From assembly GCF_027942865.1 (NCBI RefSeq), contig NC_134509.1, positions 11,620,017 to 11,684,016 of the forward strand: 64,000 bases of DNA, given 5' to 3'. Of this stretch, positions 52,795 to 63,600 are shown piece after piece. The notes under the pieces were generated by a model. That model had not been told where the DNA came from and ran no database searches. It saw only the letters and a list, made by a program, of their open reading frames with translations. Made by a program: the position numbers and the translations under genes. The DNA is from Odontesthes bonariensis. Its lineage: Eukaryota; Chordata; Actinopteri; Atheriniformes; Atherinopsidae. Within the stretch, counting starts at the first letter, position 1. Every line of letters starts with the position of its first letter.

Positions 52795-53000
52795 GGGCTG
52801 CACGGTGTTGTGGTAGTTAGCACCGTCACCTCACAGGGTTCCAGGTTCAAAACCCAACTGGGACTCCACCGTTCAGTGGGGAGTTTGCATGTTCTCCCCA
52901 TGTATGCATGGGTTATATCCAGTTACTGCGGCTTCCTCCCATCATCCAAAAACAACCCCTGCATTGGATTAAGTGGGTATAGAAAATAGATGGATGTATT
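52795..53000 (+). mobile_element. tRNA-like SINE, third copy, with 9-bp TSD
   Basis: Starts GGGCTGCACGGTGTTGTGGT, contains 'gttagcaccgtcacctcac', 'ggttccaggttcaaaaccc' and 'gtttgcatgttctccccatg', and ends 'agaaaatagatggatg'. TCAAAAGCC flanks it at 52786-52794 and 53001-53009. Confidence 0.85.
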
Positions 53001-53009
53001 TCAAAAGCC

Positions 53010-53486
53010 TGGTTGCACAAAACACCTTAAGTTGGGATTGTCCTTTAACTGTGATGTTAAGTTTCCTTAAAATAAAATAAAAAACTATTTCATCATGCTC
53101 TTGTGTTTTTGTTTAAAAAAAAGCTCACTTAAATATTTTTAGGTTTTCTCCATATCTTGGTCTTATTCTTAAAGGATCCCTCAACATTATTTAAACCATT
53201 TTACAAAAAACCTTGTCAACTGACAGTAGCTGCATCTTAACTGCAACTGCAAAGGAAATGAACGTATTCAGGGAAAATTGTTCAGCAACCCAGGACTCTC
53301 ATCAGATATGCTTACTCACAAACAAGTGATCCAGCATTATTGATCTGACAGGCAGACATTTTATGATTGGTCTATTAAGACGGTGACGGCAGTGCCCAAT
53401 GCCAAGTCCATACTGTTAGCTTAATGTAAATACGTGGGACAGTTGCTGAGATAAGATCTTATTCCTGTTTCAGCGCCGTATCAAAA
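53010..53486. other. Intergenic, nothing recognised
   Basis: No feature supported; 'ggttgcacaaaacaccttaa' near 53010 resembles fish DNA-transposon ends but no partner was found. Confidence 0.35.
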
Positions 53487-54226
53487 AATAGCCGCTTTCG
53501 GACTGTAGGAACCTTTGGCAGTTCTAATAACCTTTTAATCCGCGGGGCCGTTTTCTCCCGTGTTCGGACATACAGGAACTCGGGGCTTTCTCCCTTAGTT
53601 CCTATAACTATTTAGCTCCTTCTCCGAGGTCGGGTCTTTTCATAGTTCTTATAGAACGAATCTAACGGAGGTGTGTGGTGGTCGGTAGCTACGCCCCATG
53701 TCATGCTATCACGGCTGAAATGTTTCCTCATAGACACAGACACAACCGGCGGGTGTTTAATAAGTTAAACTTACACTGATCTCATTTGTCTGCGGCGCTC
53801 TGCTCTCCTTTCTTCCTTCATGAAATGAAAAAGTATCGTCTCCAGACTCTCTCTGTGAGCTTTTCCAGCCTCGATATTAGACCCCTGATGTGATTGTCCA
53901 TGATTAATATCACCATCATGCAGACCATAAACACGGTGGCCTCCCCGCTCTCCATATTAGCTTCTTGGTGGTGTTTTTTCTACTCTCCTTACTTTTATCA
54001 TTTTGTTTTGTGTTTGAATGTAGCGCTAAACGGCTAACGGCTAACGGCTAACACGTCACTGAAGCAGACGGCTGCGCGCGGCGCATCAGTCCCTATCAGG
54101 TCCCGACTCATGTGCGAATGCAGACTGAAACAGTTCCGCTGGGGAAGGATAGTTATCAGAACGAAATTCGAGGAGGGTAGTTCTGATAACTACTTTCTTA
54201 GAACGGTCTGTCCGAAAGCGGCTATT
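53487..54226. mobile_element. Non-autonomous DNA transposon with 17-bp TIRs
   Basis: 740 bp from AATAGCCGCTTTCGGAC to GTCCGAAAGCGGCTATT, perfect inverted ends. It is G+C-richer than its flanks. A triplicate 'cggctaa' run lies near 54029-54050. Subterminal 'gttcctataactatt' and 'gatagttatcagaac' are partly inverse. No transposase frame; no convincing TSD, so the superfamily is open. Confidence 0.8.
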
Positions 54227-55740
54227 GAAATTACCTTGCTAATTTATTTAAGGCTATGTCACTCAGACTTTGCCTGATATTCAGTTTTAGTGTGGAAAAT
54301 TTGTGGCCCTGTGAAAATGTTAAAACATTTTGACAAACAATCTTTTATGGCAGTCAAATCCGTCTCAGCTTTGGGATCTCCAATAGTATACCCAAATAAA
54401 CATATTGTTACAAGTACAACTTATTTCTCACTTTTTTTCATGACAAGCACATCAAGCATTTTTAGTTCATGTGCACACAGCAGAGCTAAAATGATGGAAA
54501 ATTATTTGAAAAATAGGGTCCAAAATAGGGTCTCAAGTCCTATTTTGGGGGAGCTCAAGCCAGGATTTGATTGATTACAAACTCACTATTTTCTTGGCAT
54601 CCTTGCCACTGATTTTGGTCCAACTGAGACCAAAATGTGTCAATTATTGGTGAAAGAAATCAAGAGACTGTCCTAAATCAGCGTATTACCTTAAAAAACT
54701 ATGTACAATACCTGTAAATTAAACACATTGCAGGTTTTCTCACATTTACTAGTGGTCATGTATGTGTGTTGCCATGCACTGAGTCTGTGTTCCACTCATC
54801 AAACTATAAACCCAGTCTGGTACAGGTTGGCGCACTGCTGGGTACAGCCTAAACGCCAGATATGCACAAAAGCAGTGAGTTAAATTATCATGCAACATGA
54901 GAAGAAAAATAAGCACTTAACCACCAACAGCAGGACAAAAATGTCCTGCATTTGCCATGCACTTTCTTCATTTTCCATTTCACTTGGTTGGAAAAGCAAA
55001 TGACTAACTGGTCTGTTCGTTTGTTTTCAGAGAGCTTTATGGGCAGCTTTAATCGACTTGCTGCAAACGAATGCTGGATTTCCCCTCTGGCTTGTTGCAA
55101 GCCACTGGAACATTTTCCGTACAAGAGTTACATAATGAAAAGTCAAACTAAGAGCCACATGGAGTGAAACTGAGTTCAATCAGCACATTTCATTGACGAC
55201 TGCGTCCGCTTGTTCATTGCCAAAGGGAAAATAGTCCATCCTCAACCAGTTTTTACAGATGCAAATGTAAAATCGGATATACTTCCATAACTACAATTAT
55301 TCATTTTTTGATGATTTTCATTGTGAGCGGGTTGCAAGTGTTAAGTAGCATTCGTGATTAAAGTAACATAAAGTAAAATAATGAATCTCTGATCAGAACT
55401 GCTACATGTTAGTGATCTATCAGCTGAAGTGCAGGACCAAGACCCTGACAACTACACTGCCTATGTTTAAATGTTGTTCTCCATCAGAGCTGAAGTTTTG
55501 GCTTATGAAGGAGCAGCTAACAAAACAGTATTTTATTAGTACATATGATTCTGGTTTGGACAATAATCTGAATCTCTACATGCCAAAGTTTCTACTTCTG
55601 TGTTTATTCTACAGTATGTTTAAGCCAAGAGATCACTGTGTACGCTATTTGTATGTAAAGTGTCCTGATCATGTTTATAAAATTGTTTACATGCAAATAT
55701 CATATGAACTCTGCTGTTTGTATGTCTGCACATGTGCTCT
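54227..55740. other. tacr3 3' flank and probable 3' UTR
   Basis: Beyond the tacr3 stop, minus-strand AATAAA signals lie at 55608-55603 and 55537-55532, about 133 and 204 nt past the stop. No other gene is recognised. Confidence 0.5.
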
Positions 55741-58700
55741 TCAAGAGAATTCCTCAGGCTGAGCAGTTGGCGCAACTCCATTTTGTATTTTAGCATCGCT
55801 GTTGTTAGAGCCGGTGATTTCTGTCTGGCGAGAGGTGATGTAGCTTCTCTTCCTGCCGGACAGCGAGTGCTTCCGTCCAGCTCCGTTGCCCTCAGCAGGG
55901 TCGTAAACTACGACCATGGTGGTATCCATTCGTGTCAGCGTGTACATGCTGCTCTGGCGTGTTGGGTGCAGCCGTGTAGAACGTAATTCCAGCTCATCGT
56001 AGCTGGATATCGTGATAAATGGGCACCAGCGAAATGCCCTCTTGAAGCCTGCTCGAAACCTGGAGACACATCAAGAGGAAGGAGGAGGAGTTAGCAGTCA
56101 CAGACCGAGAGGCTGCTTAGTAGGGATTAGAGGTGTACAGGTTCTTTCACATGAAGCCAGTGGTGTAGTCTACGTTGAACGCAGGTATACGGCGTATACC
56201 CACCTCTTTTTTGGGGGGATTTCCGTATACCCACCTAAAATGCTCAGTATACCCACCTAAAATTCGTTTTTCAATATTTAGAATAGCACAGCCACGTTTC
56301 ATCAACTACCACTTTTCATGGAAGCCTTGTTATAATTTAACAATACAACGACAACACTTCAGAATTGCATTCATTCGGAAATTGCGGCAGTCAGTCAATC
56401 TCCAACCAATCAGACGCGTTTTTTATGTCTCGCTGTCAGCCAAAACAAAAATCTATTATGGGGTGCGTACGTAGGTGCTTAGTGGCTAAGGAAAGGACTT
56501 TGTAAAGTCGAGGCTTCTACGAAAAGTAATTGTACATCTCGAATGGGCTGATACGATATGTTCTCCATGTTCTCACCATTCTGATGGGATTATGGAATTA
56601 TCATCTCATCATCTCAACCCGAGAGTTTGCATTTCCAGGGCACACTTTTCCATGGCTGTTGACAGGTATGGTAGTGATTTATTAACACGTTGTCTAACTT
56701 TCGTGAACATATTGTAATGACTTCACGGAGGCTCTGAGACCGGCGGTTGCCGAACGGCTCTTTATTAAGTTATTACAAGCAGTACAATCGCAGAACACGG
56801 GTGACTCTCAGTCCTGCTCCGCAGCCAGCCCCAGGAGAACACCAAACCTGCACACAGACTGGCCCACGCCCACTCCTCTCCCCCAATCACCAGCCCACAC
56901 CTGAGTGACATGACCTGCGGTCCAGTGATTGACAGGGAGAGGAGGAAACAAGCCAGTCCGTGTGCTTTTACCCTCATTCTGGGTCGTTACAATATATTAT
57001 TATTATGATGATCATTATTATTTGAAAAGCCTCAATGCGTGATGAAAACATGCCAGTGAATTTCGCTAGGTAGCCGACCGCGAGCTGCCAGGTTAAACAA
57101 AGCAGCAGCGTTCCAGGTTTTTAGTTGGGGACGACGAGGATCATGGCCAGGCGCAAGGGACAGCAAGACCTTAGGAACTTTTTTAATAAGGTTGCCCGAC
57201 CTGACGTTTCCGAAAGTAAGTTAAGTTGAGTCAAAAACATTATTCACGCTTTTTATGAGACTTTGCTACCAAGTTACCCTTCTAGGTTGTTTAATTTGTG
57301 GACATAACACGGCAATAACACAGGCTAGTCATGCTGTAGTCTAGCTTTCGTTCTTCTCTCAATACTAGCAAGCTAGCTACTCTGATCCACGTTTGCTTAC
57401 TTAGTTTAAAATTCTAGACGTTTGTTTATCTGGGATTCTTCTTTGGGAATAACTCCTAATCACCATACCTGTCTGTATATGGTCTACATGATGATATGTA
57501 CAGTGGCTGTCTGGATTAAGTAATTTATCTATCATAAACTAAACTTTATTTACTAGCCAGAACCATGCTATCTCCATGGTATGCATGGATGGGGAGATGG
57601 ATCTGTACTTAGGCAATGGTAATTACATGATCTACTACACTGTTACTGCGATATAATGTCAGATGCAAAAACCTTTAGTGCATGTGATGAGTTTACAATA
57701 CAGGCTATATTTCTATAGGCCTACATTTAAAAATCAGTTCATTTCATTTTGTTTGGGCTTGACTTGCTGTAGGCCTACTTGATAGTAACATTTTTGATTG
57801 TCATAGATGAAAATGCCTAAAAATGAAACTTTACATTGGCCTATTTTTTGTCATAGCTTTTAGAGGGCTTTTCATCTGAACTGTGTTATGTCATAGTATT
57901 GTAGTACTATGGTACTTATTACTTTTCAATGACTATTACAGCGCGCCACTGGAGGTACGGCGTGCATTAAGGGGCTACTATTGGTTCCGAGGGGTCCCGA
58001 GTCCCGACCCCTAGTTTGGTACCACGGGCCAATGACTGGCCAACTATACAGTATACCCACCTCAAAAAGGTAGACTACACCACTGCATGAAGCAGCATAT
58101 TTTACAAAGTATGTCTATGAAACTCGTCCAATTTGTGACTGCCACCTAAATGTTGCTGCATTGACACAAAAAGAAGAGTTAGCAGAGTTGGGAAATTAAC
58201 ATTCACAGTGAGGTAAACAGTAAAATAAGCCAAACATCTCTAAGCTGTTAAATGAAGCAGCATTGCATTCAATAAATCAAGCCAATTTTTTTTCAAATGA
58301 GTGATTTGAATGAATTAAAAAAAAAAATTCTACTCACACATTCTCAGTAAATTAACTCTTTCGGTGCCATTGACGTCTATAGACGTCAATTTAAAAAAAA
58401 CCGTTGACTGTCAAAGACGTCTATAGACGTCAATTGCGTTTTTTAACAGAGCGGGCTGGGGGACAATCTAGTGGAGTTTGTCACTAAATCTTAGGCTTGT
58501 AAACACTAAACAGAGAATATACTGGCAAAATTACCCGCAAGGTGGCAGCAGTGCCACTTTGCACAAAAAAAGAAGAAGCGTGTTTTCTCCGTTTTTTTTG
58601 GTCAAACAGTTGTTTTTGGTGAAACCAACCTATGTTCTACTGTCTATTACTAAAGGACTGAAAATGGTAGACACAAACTTTTTTTTTCCTGATGAAAGAA

Positions 58701-59980
58701 GAGAGTCTACTCTTTCGTTTGGTAATTTCGGTGTGTACATAGTCATAAGACACACTTTTCTGTGGGTCTTGGAAAATCAGTCAAAATACTGTAAAACACT
58801 TGGCAGTATGGGTCTCTCTGAACTGAAAATGGCTGGCAGCCAATGAGTTAAAGATAAAGAGACAATTTGCAAAACAGATTTCATGGGTTAGTCTTCGGGT
58901 TTTATATTTCCATGTGTGGATCAAAAGCACATTACACTGTGCAGTATAAGAATGTGTACACTATATTTTCATAAAGAAGGACCACCATGTTTGAGACCAT
59001 ACAGTTTCTATTGCTCCTCACAAGCCAGGGTGTATCACATACACACATAATCTCAATACACTCCATCAGGTTACAGTTTTTGATCATTGATTTATCATCT
59101 TAGCTTTTCTTTCTAACTCAGTTTTCCCATGACATGGGAGTCACAGGGAGGTTGCTGAAACCGTCAGAAAATGTTCAGTTGTTAAAACACCTGAGTCACC
59201 AGGGGTCCTTGTGGGTTACGGATGTGTCAAATGTCATTTGAATGCATTTTTTAGTTTTTCATGTACCATTCATGCTAATGATTGCGGATAAAAAGATGTA
59301 TCAAAAGTGTTCCATTTCATCTGCTTTCACTGATGGAATATACAATCGGCTGCACTTCCACTCACTGCGGGGGATTGGAGAGGGAGGACATCGTTTAGAT
59401 CAGACTTTGGATATGGATTGCTAAAAATTGCATTTGCTCACTTGTGTTTCATAGAATGTGTAATCAGCTGAGCTAAAAGCAAAAGTTGTTCCCGTGTTGA
59501 TTTTTAACTCATCTGTGAGAAAAACATCACAGCGTGGGGTTTAAAAATGCTTTTTAAAATCTAATTTCATCTTGGAAAAGAAAAAAGCTAAAGTGAAATT
59601 AGAATATTCAACCCATCTAATCCACTTTACTCCACCTATTGTCCTGACAAGAGAAATTCATAAAGAGGGGATCAGTGATCAGCATCCAGAAAAAACGCAG
59701 GGGTACAGTTGAAATGGCACGTGGCCCTTTAGCCCTCCTTTTTCCAGCATCTGTGTTTGTAAACCACGATAGTCCTTACTGACCTGCTGTTGAGGCAGCA
59801 GTAGATGATGGGGTTGTACATGGTGGAGCTCATTGCCAGCCACATCACTGACAGGTAAACCTGCTGGATGTACTTCCACTTAAGTAGACGCTTGTTGAGA
59901 CCTGTTGCAATGAAGTAGACATGGTACGGCAGCCAGCAGAGGGCAAAGGTCACCACCACAATGATCATCATCTTCACCAC
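55741..59980 (-). CDS. tacr3: tacr3: tachykinin (neurokinin B) receptor, last two coding exons
   Basis: Class A GPCR for tachykinins, coupling mainly through Gq. The two exons are 59980-59784 and 56059-55741, with acceptors TTGCAG and TCCAG, donor GTCAGT, and phase 2 at the shared Arg codon. The first begins [20 protein letters not shown] (TM6 with CWLPYH) and runs through [16 protein letters not shown] to TM7 [13 protein letters not shown], with the NPxxY motif intact. The second gives the cytoplasmic tail: [51 protein letters not shown] and a Ser-rich end, stop at 55741-55743. The tail favours TACR3 over TACR1 or TACR2, and so does the synteny. Exons for TM1-TM5 must lie beyond 64000, so the gene is partial here. 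Fish often have two tacr3 copies; a or b cannot be told. Confidence 0.92.
56713..56992 (-). mobile_element. Probable solo LTR nested in the hAT element
   Basis: 280 bp with TG...CA ends (TGTAATGAC / GTCGTTACA on the plus strand) and ATAT on both sides. Read on the minus strand it has an AATAAA signal ('taataaagagcc') about 45 bp before its end, as in an LTR R-U5 region. G+C-rich compared with its host. No internal retroelement genes. Confidence 0.65.
57143..57215 (+). pseudogene. hAT transposase first exon remnant
   Basis: ATG at 57143 opens [20 protein letters not shown] and ends at a GTAAGT donor after 24 codons. Basic residues followed by a ...FF.K motif are common at the start of fish hAT transposases. 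No downstream exon with the hAT catalytic or dimerisation domain was found before 58085. Confidence 0.55.
58352..58851. mobile_element. piggyBac-like TTAA element, copy 2
   Basis: Exactly bounded by TTAA at 58352-58355 and 58848-58851. It is near-identical to copy 1 at 20961-21419, but the segment holding the TGACGTCTATAGACGTCA palindrome is present twice (58371-58388 and 58415-58433). It lies in the tacr3 intron. No transposase. Confidence 0.7.
58852..59783 (-). other. tacr3 intron sequence, nothing recognised
   Basis: No exon or repeat supported between the piggyBac-like element and tacr3 exon 4. Confidence 0.5.
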
Positions 59981-60465
59981 CTGCAACACAGAGTGAGAAA
60001 CTGTGAGGCGCATACAGCATAAGATAAAGAGGAACATGACTGTTCTTGAAAAAATCATAAACACCTAAGCCTCTTCTCAAACATGAAGTACATTAAATTA
60101 ATGATTTCAACAATCTGTCAGACATAATAATACGAAAGTTCTCAAAGTCTTGCATCGGCATAACAGTTCACTAGCTTGTGAAGTGTGCTGTATTTTTGTA
60201 AAACCAAAAAATATCACATTTTTAAATGTTTAGAATTGTTTAACGGTAAAGGTTAAAGAACTCTGATTATCATCATGCTCACGAGGGTTCATGATGACTG
60301 AATTCACTGACCTTACAGAATGCAATGATTCATAAATGTCATGCCAATATCTTATTCATCTCATATGCCAATGTATCTCTTATTCATATTCCCAAAAACA
60401 ACTGTTGAGATTGAGACATTTTAATACTTCATGAAAAAGAAGGTGACGGCAGCAACACGTCTCAA
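59981..60465 (-). other. tacr3 upstream intron sequence, nothing recognised
   Basis: Begins with the polypyrimidine tract and CAG acceptor of tacr3 exon 4. No further tacr3 exon is visible to the end of the window. Confidence 0.5.
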
Positions 60466-62445
60466 AATTTGGGACAAAGGGCATCAAGAGGCTGGACCGT
60501 GCCTGTGCCCACCTGTGCAAACCGGGAAGCACTGTGAGAATCACGTTTTTTTTGAGTGCGTTCAACACGCACAACACCTGCCCCGCTGGGGAATAAGATG
60601 ATGGCGATGCAGGTGGACCCTCCCCTGGTTTCTTGGATTACAGACTATTTGACGGTTTGTCCACAGTATGTCCGACTGTGTGTCTGACAGGGAACTGTTC
60701 TCTCCCTTTTCTGTTCACCATGTACACCTGTGACTTTCAGTTCCACTCTGAGTCCTGCCACCTGCAGAAGTTTTCGGAAGACTCTGCAATTGTTGGCTGT
60801 GTCAGTGAGGGGAAGGAGGAGGAGTGCAGGGGTGTTGTGGATTCCTTCGTCAGGTGGTGTGAGACTAACCATCTGCATCTTAGTACCACCAAGACAAAGG
60901 AGCTGGTGGTGGATTTCTGCCCCCACACCCATTTCCATCAACAGTGAGACTGTGGAAGTGGTCCAGGATTACAAATACCTTGGAGTACACCTGGACAACA
61001 AACTGAACTGGGCCAAGGATACGCAGGCTGTTTACAAGAAGGGTCAGGGCCGGCTCATTCAACGTATGTAACATCATGCTGAGGATGTTCTACCATTCGG
61101 TGGTAGCCAGTGCCATCCTCTTTGGTGTGGTGGGCTGGGGCAGCAGACGGCAGCAAGATCAACAAGTTCATCAGGAAGGCTGGCTCCATCCTGGGGGTCC
61201 AGCTGGACTCTTTGTTGGTGGTGTCTGAGAGGAGGATGCTGTGTAAACTGCATAGTATCGTGGACAACAACACTCACCCTCTCCACTGGGTGCTAACCTC
61301 GCACAGAAGCACCTTCAGCAACAGACTCATTCCATCCCTGTGTAAGAACGCCAGAGGAAGTCCTTTCTGTTAGGATTTGGTGTTTTTGTGTGAGTGAGTG
61401 TTCCGGCTGCAGAGAGGATCTTTGCTGGAGAGTTGGCCAGTTCTGAGTTGTTGCAGACCTGAGGCCAATCTGTCATCAAGTTGGCTGGTGCTTATAAGGA
61501 GAAGAATGATCACCTCCTGTCGCCGGATGATTAACCCTGATGGTACTTCCAGCCAGAACCTGAATTAAGTACCCAAATAAGAATTTGCCTTCTTGTGAAT
61601 CTTTGCTGCTTCTTATGAACTTTTCATGTGGATCCTGTTTTTGCCTCTAGACAATCTGAGAGCCCAGTCTGTTCTAGACCTTCCTGGAAAGACTTAACTT
61701 GTGTACAGCTGTCTTCTATCTCCTTCATCTACCTGCCCACTCTCCAGTGCGACGCCTCCTGCAAACCTTATCCTCCCGGATCTCGCTCTCACTCTTCTTG
61801 GATCACCAAGGGAACTTTCTGCAGACCCTCCGCATCCAATCCTTTACCCGGTCCATGTTTCCCCCCCTTCAACAACCAATGTAAGCATATTCATTAGTTA
61901 TCCGCTAAGACCTGACTGCACACCTCTAATCCGTCTGCTTCCCTTCCTCAGACTAACCACAAGACTGGTTGTTACTTCACCACCGTAAACTGTTCACTTT
62001 GTCCTGTTTTCTGGTTCCCCGTTTGTCACAGCAAAGAAAAATTTAAATTTACTGGTTTTCCGAGTGATTCTGCATGTGGGTCAGAAAACTTCAAGGCAAC
62101 ATGACACTTTCTGCCTGTGGCCATTAACTCGTCAACCTCTGGTCGAGAGGATCAGTGGAAACACTGCGTCCTGAGGCCAAAATGCCACTTTATCCATTGT
62201 CACTTATCCAAATCACTTGTTTGTATATATTGTATTTTATTGAGGCTACTAAAATTGCACAGGGCTGTATATTGTATATACCTTCAGTTAGAACCTACCT
62301 ACAAACGGTAAATTTTGTTAATTGTGTTGTATTCAGTTAGTTATGTTAGCTTTATTTTATTATTTTTAATTACTTTCCCACTTTGTATCGTAACTGTTGC
62401 ACAGCAATTTCCCTCGGGGATAAATAAAGCTTCTTAATTCTTGAA
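60466..62445 (+). mobile_element. Rex1/CR1-like LINE, reverse transcriptase and 3' end, degraded
   Basis: Readable blocks, in shifting frames: a SAFNT motif near 60557, WITDYLTVCPQYVRLCV, GTVLSPFLFTMYT-like, SCHLQKFSEDSAIVGC (where FxDDSA is normal), WCETNHLHLSTTKTKELVVD, VQDYKYLGVHLDNKLNWAKD, then RKAGSILGVQLDSLLVVSER. A tail 'gcaatttccctcggggataa' with 'ataaagcttctt' closes it near 62445. Frameshifts and stops make it a pseudogene. A 739-bp LTR-like element at 61368-62106 interrupts it. Family name from recall. Confidence 0.8.
61368..62106. mobile_element. TGTTAG...ATGACA LTR-like element with 5-bp TSD
   Basis: Flanked by CTTTC at 61363-61367 and 62107-62111. The host LINE resumes exactly after it (AAGTCCTTTC joined to TGCCTGTGGCC). 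TG...CA ends and the 5-bp TSD suggest a solo LTR. C+T-rich interior; its ORFs have no domain signature. Confidence 0.75.
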
Positions 62446-62589
62446 TCTTGGAAAAAATATGTGGTGCTAAAAAGAAACAGCTGGAGGAACATAAATTGTT
62501 TATGTTCTACGTCTGGGTATGCATGGATCTCCTGGTTGTAGGACAAGTTTCAGGTACTTTGTTAATGTTTTAGACAAGACTGAAACAAA

Positions 62590-63320
62590 AGCGTTAAAGT
62601 GATAGTTCGGAGTAGATTCACCCTAGGGTCATTTGAACTGTGACATCCAGCCAAGGAGCCCACCTGAAGTTTTTTCGATCTTGGCTGAACATCAGCTGAG
62701 TTACTGAGTTATCCCGAATAGCTTTGTACAAGCGCTAATGGAACCTGGCAGTATCTCCAAAATTACCACACTAAAATCACATGCCATGACACCAAACTTC
62801 TACAGTAGTACAAATATGGTCTGTACTCACAAAACGATGCATTTGGAAGTTTGTACATAGTCCAGGAGTTTATTATTATCAACACAAGCCTAATAGCTTC
62901 TCTGCTGCTAAAGCTGCGTCGACGTCACACTGCATGAAAAGAGGGATTTCTGGATGTATGTGGCCCCTTACATGTCCGGATACGTTAAGCCCCTGCATTT
63001 GCGGTGGTAAAAGTGAAAACTTGGCCCAAGTTGTCGCAAATTGACCTGGCAACTGCTCCCCCATGCCCCCCTCCCCTCCCCTACTTAGGAGAGCCTTTAA
63101 TATGTAAATGCCAGTGATCAGGTCGGGAGCTGCCACAGTCATTTTCAGGTGGGGGGTGGGCAGGCCTGTTTCTACACGTTCACCATCACCTCCAACTCCA
63201 GCCAAGTTTGTTGCTGTGTTGTCTTGAAAAAGAAGAGGTGCACGGTGTCTGCTGGTGACAGGTGATGCATATCTGTTTTTTTTTCTCCCAAACACCTCTT
63301 TTGTAATACCACTTTTTGTG
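62590..63320. mobile_element. Common teleost non-autonomous repeat
   Basis: From 'aaagtgatagttcgga' through 'caccctagggtcatttg', 'acaaaacgatgcatttgg', 'agcttctctgctgctaaagc' and 'ccactttttgtgggcaaaat', the sequence follows a widespread fish repeat recalled from many genomes. Ends and TSD were not resolved, and part of it may continue to the right. Confidence 0.5.
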
Positions 63321-63329
63321 GGCAAAATT

Positions 63330-63600
63330 CAAGGATTCAAAGGTTTATTGTCATGTGTGCAGTTAGAAACGTGTTTCCCTGAACAATGAAATTCTTTTCT
63401 TTGTTGCCCGCACTGGATGTCCAAATGTATAATAATAAAGATAAGAAAGATAAAATAAGCATGCAACAGCAATATTCTAAAAGGTTTCTTAAATAAAATA
63501 GAAATATAGAAATAAAAATATAGAAATCTGGCCTGTATACATAATGTGCAGTAGTGCGCTCAGTGTTTTATTGTGTATGGCTTAATTCGGTGTCACAATG
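63330..63600 (-). repeat. Probable LINE/SINE-derived repeat fragment
   Basis: 'ggtttattgtcatgtgtgca' and 'aacaatgaaattcttttc' match a frequent fish repeat (inverse orientation of a retroelement end). A+T-rich with (AAATATAG)-like runs near 63495-63525. Confidence 0.4.

Larger units (their letters stand above)
56158..58085 (+). mobile_element. hAT-type transposon in the last tacr3 intron, perfect 8-bp TSD
   Basis: 1928 bp from CAGTGGTGTAGTCTAC to GTAGACTACACCACTG, flanked by CATGAAGC at 56150-56157 and 58086-58093. 'gtatacccacct' recurs subterminally (three times at the left, once at the right). It carries a transposase first exon and a nested LTR-like insertion but not the catalytic domain. 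Its left end is 98 bp from the tacr3 exon-5 acceptor. Confidence 0.9.

Noticed and set aside
18000-55740. A novel multi-gene system in the gene desert
   Set aside because: All coding traces there belong to transposable elements; the remainder has no ORF or structural pattern beyond chance that I could support.
61628-61988. Pro/Ser-rich ORFs
   Set aside because: They fall inside an LTR-like insertion with C+T-rich composition, which opens frames by chance.
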